Origin: Acidobacteriota bacterium
GTDB lineage: Bacteria > Acidobacteriota > Terriglobia > Acidiferrales > UBA7541
NCBI GenBank assembly: GCA_003154775.1
Contig: PMES01000025.1
Span: 1-45,420, forward strand
Direction of reading: 5' to 3'
Length of the DNA stretch: 45,420 nt
The notes beneath the pieces are model-generated. The model was not told where the DNA came from. It worked only from the letters and a program-made list of their open reading frames with translations, and did not search any database. The position numbers and the translations under genes are program-made. Every line of letters starts with the position of its first letter. The first letter of the stretch is position 1. Shown here piece by piece: positions 8,987 through 17,651 of this stretch.

Positions 8987-9026
8987 TTCACTCTGAAAAG
9001 GGTTTGGGGTAAGCTCTCAGAGTGAA
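8987..9026. promoter_or_regulatory. Dyad symmetry upstream of the restriction-modification genes
   Basis: A perfect 10-bp inverted repeat TTCACTCTGA (8987-8996) / TCAGAGTGAA (9017-9026) with a 20-base spacer lies 113 bases upstream of the methyltransferase start. It could be an operator or an RNA hairpin of the leader. Confidence 0.4.
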
Positions 9027-9139
9027 GGAAGCCGCCCTGGACAATTCGGAGACCCCAAGTTCCGTCATCAACAACCTCGGTAAAGGCACCCGGGGATTCT
9101 TCTAAGCGAGCGACGAATCGTGGATAATAGGCCAAGCGA

Positions 9140-10153
9140 ATGCAAGTAGCCGCCAAGCGCAAGATTCTGAACGACCAGCCAGCCCTAAAGAATGCTGACC
9201 TTTCTCGATATGTCCCCGAGGAACTTGCGAAATTGGATGACCCCCAGACTGCTATCCCGCGCATAGCGAAGGACGCTCAATCCATCGGTCTGATTGAAAG
9301 GGCAGTCCATCAAGTTCCTACGTCACACTCGATTTATCGCGGAGATGCGCGGGACATGCCGGGTTTGGAGCCACACAGCGTCCACCTGGTGCTGACTTCG
9401 CCACCGTACTGGACGCTCAAAGAGTATCGGGATTCGGAAGGTCAACTCGGTCATGTCGAGGATTACGACCAGTTTCTTCAAGAATTAGATAAGGTCTGGA
9501 AACAGTGTTTCCAGGCGTTGGTTCCCGGCGGTCGGATGATCTGTGTTGTTGGCGATGTATGCCTCTCGAGAAAAGAAAACGGCGGACGACACACAGTTGT
9601 GCCCCTCCATTCGTCAATTCAAGAGCACTGCCGAAAGCTGGGATTTGACAACCTTGCACCCATCATCTGGCACAAGATTTCCAATGCCACTTACGAGGTG
9701 GAAGGTGGATCTACTTTCCTCGGCAAACCTTACGAGCCAAACGCAGTCATAAAAAATGACATAGAATTCATTCTGATGGAGCGGAAGCCCGGGGGCTACC
9801 GTTCCCCCGACATTTCCACGAAAGTCTTGAGTGTAATTTCGACGGAAAACCACAAGAAATGGTTCCAGCAGATCTGGAGCGGTGTCACGGGGGCATCGAC
9901 AAAACAGCATCCCGCGCCATACCCCCTCGAGCTTGCCGAAAGGCTCGTGCGCATGTTCAGTTTCGTCGGTGACACGGTTCTCGATCCCTTTATGGGCACT
10001 GGCACGACCACCGTTGCCGCCGCGAAGTGGGGAAGAAACAGCATCGGATTTGAAATCGACCGCCACTATTACAAGCTGGCCCAAAAGCGCATTTCGGAGG
10101 AGACATCCTCCCTATTCAGTACGGCGACTATCAACTCGATTCATTCTTCTTAG
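9140..10153 (+). CDS. DNA methyltransferase, N6_N4_Mtase family (beta-class order)
   Basis: A protein of 337 residues that methylates an adenine or cytosine amino group in DNA, using S-adenosylmethionine. The catalytic motif IV TSPPYW is at residues 86-91 and the SAM-binding motif I DPFMGTGTT at 282-290; catalytic before SAM motif is the beta-class order. SPPY is commonly linked to N4-cytosine methylation, so m4C is the best guess. The first 60 residues are extra to the core. It is followed after 8 bases by the PaeR7I-family nuclease gene, so it is the likely protecting enzyme of a type II restriction-modification pair. GC content is lower than in the flanking genes, consistent with transfer. 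Confidence 0.9.
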   Translation: MQVAAKRKILNDQPALKNADLSRYVPEELAKLDDPQTAIPRIAKDAQSIGLIERAVHQVPTSHSIYRGDARDMPGLEPHSVHLVLTSPPYWTLKEYRDSEGQLGHVEDYDQFLQELDKVWKQCFQALVPGGRMICVVGDVCLSRKENGGRHTVVPLHSSIQEHCRKLGFDNLAPIIWHKISNATYEVEGGSTFLGKPYEPNAVIKNDIEFILMERKPGGYRSPDISTKVLSVISTENHKKWFQQIWSGVTGASTKQHPAPYPLELAERLVRMFSFVGDTVLDPFMGTGTTTVAAAKWGRNSIGFEIDRHYYKLAQKRISEETSSLFSTATINSIHSS

Positions 10154-10161
10154 CCCAGACT

Positions 10162-10902
10162 ATGGCCCTTCATCCCGAGATTGAAAAGAAACTGCGCCGT
10201 GCCATAAGGCATTTCTGGTCGACCCGTGATTCACAAGCCAAAAAACAGGGTTCCAAGTCAGGCTCGCGCGACGCCGGCGCAAGGACCGCTGTGACGGGCG
10301 GGCATCAGATGGACGGGTTCGTCAACCTGGTCCGGGAGTATTTGTGCGCCAATGGTCTTCCGAGAACACAGGTTTACTGCAACAGAGCAGTGGAGCTGCC
10401 GGGTTGGTATCGACCGGAAAAACAGTGGGATTTACTGGTCGTCGCGGGAGGTGAATTGCTAGCCGGGATCGAGTTCAAATCACAAGTTGGGTCCTTCGGA
10501 AACAACTTCAATAACCGCACCGAAGAGGCCATCGGCAGTGCGACCGATATCTGGGCAGCCTACCGCGAAGGTGCCTTTAAGCCGTCTTCTCGTCCGTGGC
10601 TAGGCTACATGATGCTTCTCGAGGAAGCACCAGGCTCGATGCGACCCGTCAAGGCGAAAGAACCGCACTTCAAGGTCTTCCCTGAGTTTAGTGACGCCTC
10701 CTACGGAAAACGATACGAGATTCTGCTCACCAAGCTGGTGAGGGAGCGCCTGTACGATTCGGCGTGTTTTTTGCTTTCCGATGCGAAGCACGGTGCGAAG
10801 GGCGATTATCGTGAACCAGCTTCCGAACTTACGTTCGAGAAGTTTATTGCATCTCTATTGGCACGCGCCACAGCAATTGCAGGAACTCGAAGGTCGAGCT
10901 AG
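10162..10902 (+). CDS. PaeR7I/XhoI-family type II restriction endonuclease
   Basis: A protein of 246 residues, the same length as I recall for PaeR7I, a family that cuts CTCGAG. Family signatures are visible: VTGGHQMDGF at about 44-53, GWYRPEKQWDLLV at 81-93, and a PD-(D/E)xK-type catalytic set D90 ... E104-F-K106 followed by SQVGSFGNNFNNRTEEAIG. Its position directly after the methyltransferase supports a working restriction-modification system. The family call is from recognised motifs. CTCGAG specificity is inferred from the family and could differ. CTCGAG sites exist in this window, including inside both genes. Confidence 0.9.
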   Translation: MALHPEIEKKLRRAIRHFWSTRDSQAKKQGSKSGSRDAGARTAVTGGHQMDGFVNLVREYLCANGLPRTQVYCNRAVELPGWYRPEKQWDLLVVAGGELLAGIEFKSQVGSFGNNFNNRTEEAIGSATDIWAAYREGAFKPSSRPWLGYMMLLEEAPGSMRPVKAKEPHFKVFPEFSDASYGKRYEILLTKLVRERLYDSACFLLSDAKHGAKGDYREPASELTFEKFIASLLARATAIAGTRRSS

Positions 10903-10937
10903 ACATTTGGGACTGCTGTAAATTTGAATTGCCACAT

Positions 10938-11927
10938 ATGCCACAGCCCATACCAAAGAAAGTTGTGTACTTGTTCGGTGCGGGTGCAACTCACGCAGAA
11001 CTTGCTAACCTTGACACAACTCTAATCGAGAAAGGACGGGGACTCCTAATCAGGCATGTCTCCTCTAGGGTCATTGAAAGAGCCAGGCGCTACCCAGCAT
11101 ACCGCGAGGGCGTGGAATTGGTTTCAGGAACTTCGGGGTCGCTCAACATAGAATTGCTGATAAGCCTAATCGAAAACAGCAAGATCCACGGATGGGAATA
11201 CAAGACTAGGCGTCTAAAACATTTGGTCAAGGAGGATATTGAGAACATCCTAATTGAAGGTCGGACCAGGCGCTTCTACCTTCACAAAGGGCTGCTGGAA
11301 TTTCATGAGCACCCGATAACATCCGAAAACGAGAAATTGATCGGCCTTATTTCCTTGAACTACGATGATGTTCTTGACCAAGCATGCAAAAGGTTCTTTG
11401 GAGACCCAAACTACTGTTTCTCCCTTGAACGAGATGCGCCGTCATTGAAACCCATCCCTTTGCTGAAACTGCATGGGTCATTCAACTGGAGAAGGCAACG
11501 CATACGGGGAAGAATGAGAAATATTGAAATCATTCCCATGGGCTCCAACAAAACCTACCTGCATGCACCCTACATCTTCATTTGGAATCGGGCCCTTGAG
11601 ATTTTGATAGAATGCCATACGCTTCGAGTAATCGGTTGCTCTTTAAGCCAAGATGACGCTCATTTGATCGATCTGCTGTTCAAAGCGCACTTGGAGAGAG
11701 TCGAGGCGTTCGACATAGAAATCATAAGCAGCGACGCAGCGGGCGAAGGAATCCAGAAAAACTATGGGTTTTTCCCTGGAATCAAGACGCTGACGAAAAT
11801 TGAGGGAAACTTAATCCCAGAGGCAGATCCCCTCAACCCTTTCAAGACCTGGCTCAAATATAAGAGCATCGCCATGCTTGAGGGAGGCATAGAAGGGACA
11901 CAGTATCTAAAAAAGGTCGTTAGGTGA
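10938..11927 (+). CDS. SIR2-like domain protein (predicted NAD+-processing defence effector)
   Basis: A protein of about 329 residues with a SIR2_2-type Rossmann fold. The nucleotide loop is VVYLFGAGAT (about 9-18). SLNYDDVLD (about 139-147) carries the conserved Asn, and LLKLHGSFNW (about 175-184) carries the conserved His, so the residues needed for NAD hydrolysis look intact. RVIGCSLSQDDAHL near 230-243 is the usual C-terminal strand of this family. It lacks the zinc cysteines of deacetylase sirtuins. In Thoeris, DSR and related systems such proteins deplete NAD+ on phage infection. An in-frame TTG at 10929 is an alternative start. It lies 35 bases after the nuclease gene and 10 bases before the DUF262 gene. 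Confidence 0.8.
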   Translation: MPQPIPKKVVYLFGAGATHAELANLDTTLIEKGRGLLIRHVSSRVIERARRYPAYREGVELVSGTSGSLNIELLISLIENSKIHGWEYKTRRLKHLVKEDIENILIEGRTRRFYLHKGLLEFHEHPITSENEKLIGLISLNYDDVLDQACKRFFGDPNYCFSLERDAPSLKPIPLLKLHGSFNWRRQRIRGRMRNIEIIPMGSNKTYLHAPYIFIWNRALEILIECHTLRVIGCSLSQDDAHLIDLLFKAHLERVEAFDIEIISSDAAGEGIQKNYGFFPGIKTLTKIEGNLIPEADPLNPFKTWLKYKSIAMLEGGIEGTQYLKKVVR

Positions 11928-11937
11928 GTAAAAAAAC

Positions 11938-13038
11938 ATGCCCACGAAAGCCCCATCGCGAACTACGCGAGAACTGAAATCAATTCCGGTAAAGGAATTC
12001 ATTACTGACTACGTCTATCGCATAGATTTAGACGCTGACTATCAACGGGAAAAGGTGTGGTCAAGGGAAGCTCAAGAAAAACTCGTCGATTCGATTATCA
12101 AGAATATCGACATACCCAAGATTTATCTCGCGCGCGTGAAAGACAGTGAGAATTTCGATTTTGAGTGTATTGATGGAAAGCAAAGGATGGCGACGCTATT
12201 AAATTTCTACAAGCCGGAACCGACTGGGGACAACCCGCTCACGGTGGACATTGCCGCCGAACGCTACACTTATGAACGGCTGAAGAGTGAACTTCCGACG
12301 CTTGCCCGCAAAGTTGACGATTTCGAATTGTCGTTTGTTATCTATCCTGAAGATCTTGAGGAAGAACTTATTCGGGAAATATTTAGACGCCTGCAACTTG
12401 GAGTGAGGCTTAATTCCGGTGAGTTGTTGAAGACTTATTCAGGCACTCTTCGGGACTTCGTCTACAAGGAAATGGGAAAGGACGCTCCTTTCCTTAGGCT
12501 TACGAAACTGTCAGAAAAGCGATTTTCAAGGCAGTTTACCCTTGCACAGATTTGCATCAACTCTTTTGCACGCAGCGAAACCGGGGACTTCGTGAGGGCG
12601 CGATACGATGATCTCGAGGACTTTTTTAAAGAAAAATACAAATTAGACAAGAAGGATGAAAACCTCGTACGAATCAGGGAAGTACTCAAGATAATGGACA
12701 AACATTTCGGAGAAAGAGCTGACTGCATCTCCAGCAGGGCGGTAGCTGTCTCAGCGTACTTGTCTGTCGAGGGTTTATTTGTCCGTAATAAATCCAACCT
12801 GATACCGCGCTTCGTCGAATTCTTCGTCGCTTTGCTCGGCCAGATTAAAGATAATCTAAAACTCTTGCGCGATTTCGAGAAGCCCGCAAATACGACGATC
12901 CTTGAAGAGTTCCACAAGTATATCTCTCAGGCGTCTGTCGAACCATATGCGATCAAAAGAAGAGATCAGTTTCTCGAGAAAGCTTTCGAGCATTATCTCA
13001 ACCCAAGAACGAAAGGCAAAGTAATTGGTAGCAATTAG
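11938..13038 (+). CDS. DUF262 domain protein
   Basis: A protein of 366 residues with the ParB/Srx-like DUF262 fold. The motifs are YQREKVWS (35-42) and DGKQR (79-83), matching the QR..W and DGQQR signatures of GmrS-type N-terminal domains. I see no C-terminal HNH (DUF1524) nuclease motif, so this is a nuclease-less version. The ribosome site AGGTGA overlaps the SIR2 stop codon and only 10 bases separate the genes, implying translational coupling. DUF262 proteins recur in phage-defence islands, where they may bind nucleotides or sense modified DNA. A sensor or regulator role for the SIR2 protein is inference. GC content is low, like the SIR2 gene. Confidence 0.8.
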   Translation: MPTKAPSRTTRELKSIPVKEFITDYVYRIDLDADYQREKVWSREAQEKLVDSIIKNIDIPKIYLARVKDSENFDFECIDGKQRMATLLNFYKPEPTGDNPLTVDIAAERYTYERLKSELPTLARKVDDFELSFVIYPEDLEEELIREIFRRLQLGVRLNSGELLKTYSGTLRDFVYKEMGKDAPFLRLTKLSEKRFSRQFTLAQICINSFARSETGDFVRARYDDLEDFFKEKYKLDKKDENLVRIREVLKIMDKHFGERADCISSRAVAVSAYLSVEGLFVRNKSNLIPRFVEFFVALLGQIKDNLKLLRDFEKPANTTILEEFHKYISQASVEPYAIKRRDQFLEKAFEHYLNPRTKGKVIGSN

Positions 13039-13136
13039 CCCTGGCGGGTAGTGCAGCCTCTATGATCTGGCTGCGATTCACGGTGCGAGGGTACCAATCT
13101 CGAAGGTTAGAGGGCGTGGCGGACGCCGCGGGTGGC

Positions 13137-13604
13137 TCAGCGGGGGACTTGTCCTCGCCAGCGGAGCCAGGCGCACATGCAGCGATGCGCGAAATCAACG
13201 GGCTCACAATACATCAGCGGGCAGCCTCCCACGATGCACGATATGCCAGCGCGCGCGCACTCCTGCGTTGCCGCCGCCGAGACGCTCCCTTGGCCAAAGG
13301 AGCGGTGGAACCAGATACGCCTGACGTTCCGGTCAGCGGCCTGCCGAACGACTTGCTCCGCGACGCCGGGGTGCGTGGCGATGACGAGGCCATCCAGATC
13401 ACCGGGTATGCTGGCAAGGTCCGGATAGCATTTTACGCCTGCGACTTCGGAGGCGTTCGGGTTAACGGGAAACACTTCGTAACCGGAGTTGCGCAGTTTG
13501 CGGAACACGGAGTTCGCGGCGCTATATGGCCCGCGAGATACGCCCGCGACGGCGATACGCTTTCCGCTCAGAAATTCCGCAATGAGCGCGGGCAGTTGTC
13601 GCAT
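13137..13604 (-). CDS. CoA-binding (YccU-like) protein
   Basis: A protein of about 155 residues with a Rossmann-type CoA-binding domain: IAVAGVSR near the N-terminus, GYEVFPVNPN, then IWFHRSFGQGSVS, and the typical end CPLMYCEPVDFAHRCM. The ATG at 13604 is chosen because GAGAAGG precedes it; upstream in-frame codons lack such a site. The family binds CoA or a related nucleotide and its physiological role is unclear. It is convergent with the DUF262 gene and returns to the high-GC codon use of the host, so it probably marks the end of the island. Confidence 0.85.
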   Translation of the reverse strand: MRQLPALIAEFLSGKRIAVAGVSRGPYSAANSVFRKLRNSGYEVFPVNPNASEVAGVKCYPDLASIPGDLDGLVIATHPGVAEQVVRQAADRNVRRIWFHRSFGQGSVSAAATQECARAGISCIVGGCPLMYCEPVDFAHRCMCAWLRWRGQVPR

Positions 13605-13700
13605 CGGCACCTTCTCCGTCAGATTCAACCACAGCGCACGCTCCACAGCAAGCACACCGGCGGGACGGTTGTGGGCGCTGGCGCACCCTGCGGTTGTAGG

Positions 13701-13720
13701 TGTGGGGCTTTAGCCCCGCA
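13701..13720. repeat. Short hairpin repeat
   Basis: GGGGCTTTAGCCCC at 13704-13717 forms a perfect stem with flanking partial pairing. It lies in the hairpin-rich stretch 13656-14091, which holds no gene that I can support. Confidence 0.5.
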
Positions 13721-13763
13721 GGAAGGCACGACTGAGGAGGCTGCAGGGAAAATACACACAATT

Positions 13764-13861
13764 GTCATTCCGAGCCCCGTTCGCTTTTTGAACGGGGTGA
13801 GGAATCTGCTTTTTCCTTGGACTTTTACGAAAAGCAGATCCCTCGCTCCGCTCGGGATGAC
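13764..13861. repeat. Inverted pair of family C repeats (98 bp)
   Basis: The left end is GTCATTCCGAG; the right end, read on the other strand, is GTCATCCCGAG. Both arms continue to a (A/G)ATCTGCTTTT block, so the whole element can fold on itself like a REP doublet. The right arm is the inverted partner of the single copy at 8631-8655. Confidence 0.65.
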
Positions 13862-13928
13862 AAAGGCAAGAAACGGCAAGAGCGGCCTGGGGGGCCGCGG
13901 GCACGATCCCGACGGGAGTCGGGACAGG

Positions 13929-13946
13929 TGTATCGTGCCCCTACGG
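13929..13946 (-). repeat. Short interspersed repeat, family A (inverted copy)
   Basis: TGTATCGTGCCCCTACGG is the reverse complement of the copy at 8360-8377 with one difference. Confidence 0.65.
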
Positions 13947-14033
13947 GCGGGAGAATGGCGGGATGCGGGGCCAAGATCATGGGATTGTGCGGACATGGGG
14001 CGCAGGAGTCCTGCGCGCCTACAAGGATAAGAA

Positions 14034-14077
14034 AAACCCAAGAACCGATCTGAAGATCGGCCACTACAAAAGAAAGA
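14034..14077 (-). repeat. Hairpin repeat, family B (inverted copy)
   Basis: This 44-base copy matches the reverse complement of 8441-8484 at 41 positions. Its hairpin is CCGATCTTCAGATCGG, where the left copy has CCGGTCTTCAGACCGG; two of the three differences preserve one base pair. On the minus strand it lies 14 bases after the SDR stop codon and is followed by TTCTTGGGTTTTTCTT, so it may terminate the leftward directon. Confidence 0.7.
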
Positions 14078-14091
14078 AGGAAGCTGCGCGG

Positions 14092-14958
<867 letters not shown>

Positions 14959-16260
14959 TCACAGAGCGGGTGGTCTGCTGGTGGACGCAATGCGAATCAA
15001 ATGGGTGTCCCCGAGGGTGTTGCCGGCGGGATCGAACGCAATGGCTCCGCTGACGCCGGCGAATCGATTGCCCGCGGCCAAATAGTCTCGCAGGCGGGAA
15101 CGGTTCGCTCCGGCCACGCGCAACGCCTGTGCCACCAGATGCACGGCATCGTACGTTTGCATCGCCGCGAAACTTGGCCAAGCGCCGGTTTTCGCACGAT
15201 AGCGTTCCTGGAACGCCAGCGTGTCGCGGCGCGTTGCGCCCGCGGCCGAAGCCGTTACCCAAGTGCCTTGCGGAAGTCCGCTCGGGGCAGGCGTGCCGCC
15301 ATCGGCAATGTCAAACGCATTGCCTGCAACGGACGCGACCGCCTTACGGCAAAGATAAACCGGCCGGGCGAATTTGTTTGCGCCGAGCAGCGGAAGAAGC
15401 CGTGCGGCCAACGGCGAGCTCATCCAAAGAACAATCGCATCCGGTGCACTCGCCTGGGCTCGCGCGGCAGTCGCTTCCAGGGCCGCGCTTGAGGAAGAAA
15501 TCTCCAAGCGCTCGGGCGGAATTCCGCGCAGATGCTTCGCGGCTTTCTCGAATTCATCTCCGCCGACCCGGCCATCATGATCCGTTTCCACGAGCAACAA
15601 AACCTTCCTCGAGAGTGCGGTTTGATAAATCCGCGAAGCGATGGCGCGCGCTTGATCCTCATCGCTGGGCCCAAGGCGAAAAATCCACGGAATGTTGATT
15701 TGCGTGGTCGTCGCGTCGCTCGCCAGCGTGACAATCGGAATGCCGATCTTGTTCGCGATCTGCTCAGCCTGATGCGCGATATTGCCGTCAGAAGAGGTAA
15801 TCAGCGCCGCAACCCGCTCTTCGGCGATCAACTGGACCATTTCGCTGCTGGCCTGGCCCCATTGTTCCGTCTGGTTGCGTACCGCGAGCGCCAGGTGACG
15901 CCCGTCCGCGAGCGGCCCCGCAGCCTCTTCCTCCGCCAGCGCCATGTTCGCGGCTTCCAGCAAAGATTGGCCTTCCGCCGCATTTGCGCCCTGAAGCGGA
16001 AGGAGCAGTCCGATCTTCACCGTTGCGCCCTGAAGATTGGCAGCGTTTTCCCGGCCGGGCCCGCGATAAGCGACGGCGTTGCGGTCGAGAGTTGCATAGG
16101 GAGTTTGCGGAGTGATTTCATCTTGGGCCGCAGCAGAATTGGGGAGCGAAGCCATGCCCAGAAGCAACAACGCTGCGAATCTCACCAGGAATGCAACCGG
16201 CCGCTGCGCGGAACGGCCGCGTTTGTGGAAGCAGCGGCCCGGCGGTACGACCGCTGTCAT
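14959..16260 (-). CDS. Periplasmic binding protein, type 1 (Leu/Ile/Val family), second copy
   Basis: A protein of 433 residues with a basic N-terminus and a signal peptide ending near AAAQDE. The fold is that of receptor-family ligand-binding proteins: VKIGLLLPLQGANAAEGQSL, VAALITSSDGNIAHQAEQIA, then PIVTLASDATTTQI. Its ATG overlaps the stop codon of the upstream binding-protein gene by one base (TGATG), so the two are translationally coupled. No ABC permease or ATPase gene is present in the window. It could therefore deliver a ligand to an enzyme or sensor, or to a transporter elsewhere. The ligand is unknown. Confidence 0.75.
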   Translation of the reverse strand: MTAVVPPGRCFHKRGRSAQRPVAFLVRFAALLLLGMASLPNSAAAQDEITPQTPYATLDRNAVAYRGPGRENAANLQGATVKIGLLLPLQGANAAEGQSLLEAANMALAEEEAAGPLADGRHLALAVRNQTEQWGQASSEMVQLIAEERVAALITSSDGNIAHQAEQIANKIGIPIVTLASDATTTQINIPWIFRLGPSDEDQARAIASRIYQTALSRKVLLLVETDHDGRVGGDEFEKAAKHLRGIPPERLEISSSSAALEATAARAQASAPDAIVLWMSSPLAARLLPLLGANKFARPVYLCRKAVASVAGNAFDIADGGTPAPSGLPQGTWVTASAAGATRRDTLAFQERYRAKTGAWPSFAAMQTYDAVHLVAQALRVAGANRSRLRDYLAAGNRFAGVSGAIAFDPAGNTLGDTHLIRIASTSRPPAL

Positions 16261-17651
16261 CAGGGCGCTCCAGCCCCCGAGTGCGCGGCGCTGGACTCGC
16301 GGCGTTGCGCCGGCAAATAGACAAACTTTCCGCCATCCACTTTGGCCAGCGCAAGGGGAGCGATGTTGTTCAGGGTGTAGTCGAACTCTTCGCGTTCACC
16401 CACGCCGTCATAGGTCTTGCCATAATACTCGCGGAGGCCGTCCATGATCTTTCCGCGGTTGAGCCCCTTTTTCTCGATCGCGCCGATGAGGATGTTCATT
16501 CCATCGTAGGCGTACGCGGCGTAAGCATCGGGTTCTTCATTGAATTTCGCTTGATACTTTTTCCGGAATTCCTGCCATTGCGGGTCGGTGCGCGTCGGAT
16601 CCAACGGACTGGTCGTAACGACGCCTTCCGCGGCGCTTCCGGCGATCTCGAGCAGCGCGGGATAGGCCATGCGGCTGGAGCCAAAAACCGGCTGCTTCAT
16701 CCCCATGGAACGCATCTGCTTCAGAATGCGCGCGGCATCGGGCGCTTCGCCCCAGATTACCAGTCCCTCGATGTGGGCGTTCTGCAACATGCGGAGCTGC
16801 GTGGAAAAATCCTGGTCGCCGCGCTCGAATTTCACTTCCAGCGGAGGCACGCGGCCCATGCGCTTTGCTTCGTCAAAGAATTTTTCGACGCCGATGCGCG
16901 CATATCGCGAGTGCGTGCGGAACACCCCGATTTTCTTGAGCTTCAACTGTTTGAAGACATAGTCCGCCAACGTGTACCCCTGCTGCCGGTCGTCAGGAAA
17001 CGTGTGCATCAGCCAGGGGACGCGCGTTTCCGTCACCGTCGGGTCGGTGGTGCCAGTGTCCATGATGGGGAATTCCAGCTTCAGAGAGACGCGCAGCATG
17101 ATGTGCGTGGAGGCGCCGTCAATGCTTCCCAGCACCGCAACCACGTGCTCATCGAACAGCATCTTCACTGCTTCGGTGGACGAGGCGCCCCATTGCGCCG
17201 AGTCGTTATGAATTTTCAACGCGTAGGGCCTGCCGCGCGACATCCCGCTTGCTCCATACCCGCCGCGCGCGTTGGCTTCCTCCAATGCCATCTGCGCGCC
17301 GTGCAGCATGGCCTGTCCGTACGGCGCTTCATAGTTGTTTTCCAGCGGACCGAGGAATCCGATGTTCACCGTCTTGGATGTATCGATCTCTTGCACAACG
17401 CGCTCGCGCGCCGCTCCGAAGTAATCGAGCGTGTCGTTGTCGACGTACCATTCCTTGTACGGCTTGCTGAACTTCCCATACGGAACTGCTTCGTCCGGCA
17501 TGTTGGCATAGCGATGTGCGGGCGGGGCTTCAGTGGCAGGTTTCTGCGGCTCAGCCGATTGCGGCAGCGCGGAGCAGGCGAACACAAAGAAGAAGGGAAC
17601 TCCCGCGAACACGATTCTGCGCACGATTTTCCTGGCAACCTTAGACAGCAT
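16260..17651 (-). CDS. Periplasmic binding protein, type 1 (Leu/Ile/Val family), first copy
   Basis: A protein of 463 residues with an N-terminal membrane or signal segment (about 12-27). A Cys in VFAC at about 26 could be a lipid site, although Phe at -2 is unusual. A distinctive charged and aromatic block (about 47-85, KPYKEWYVDNDTLDYFGAAR) comes before the ligand-binding core (VNIGFLGPLENNYEAPYGQAM, then GASTHIMLRVSLKLEFPIMD). The gene overlaps the DAHP synthase gene by 11 bases at its start and the second binding-protein gene by one base at its end. Without a permease nearby, a sensor or carrier role is possible. Confidence 0.75.
   Translation of the reverse strand: MLSKVARKIVRRIVFAGVPFFFVFACSALPQSAEPQKPATEAPPAHRYANMPDEAVPYGKFSKPYKEWYVDNDTLDYFGAARERVVQEIDTSKTVNIGFLGPLENNYEAPYGQAMLHGAQMALEEANARGGYGASGMSRGRPYALKIHNDSAQWGASSTEAVKMLFDEHVVAVLGSIDGASTHIMLRVSLKLEFPIMDTGTTDPTVTETRVPWLMHTFPDDRQQGYTLADYVFKQLKLKKIGVFRTHSRYARIGVEKFFDEAKRMGRVPPLEVKFERGDQDFSTQLRMLQNAHIEGLVIWGEAPDAARILKQMRSMGMKQPVFGSSRMAYPALLEIAGSAAEGVVTTSPLDPTRTDPQWQEFRKKYQAKFNEEPDAYAAYAYDGMNILIGAIEKKGLNRGKIMDGLREYYGKTYDGVGEREEFDYTLNNIAPLALAKVDGGKFVYLPAQRRESSAAHSGAGAP

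Noticed and set aside
13039-13136. A tRNA fragment as an attachment site for the defence island
   Set aside because: GGGTACCAATCTCG looks slightly like a T-arm, but no acceptor stem or second copy could be found.
13062-14030. A 322-codon plus-strand frame opposite the CoA-binding gene
   Set aside because: It crosses hairpin repeats and reads the CoA-binding gene backwards; no motif supports it.
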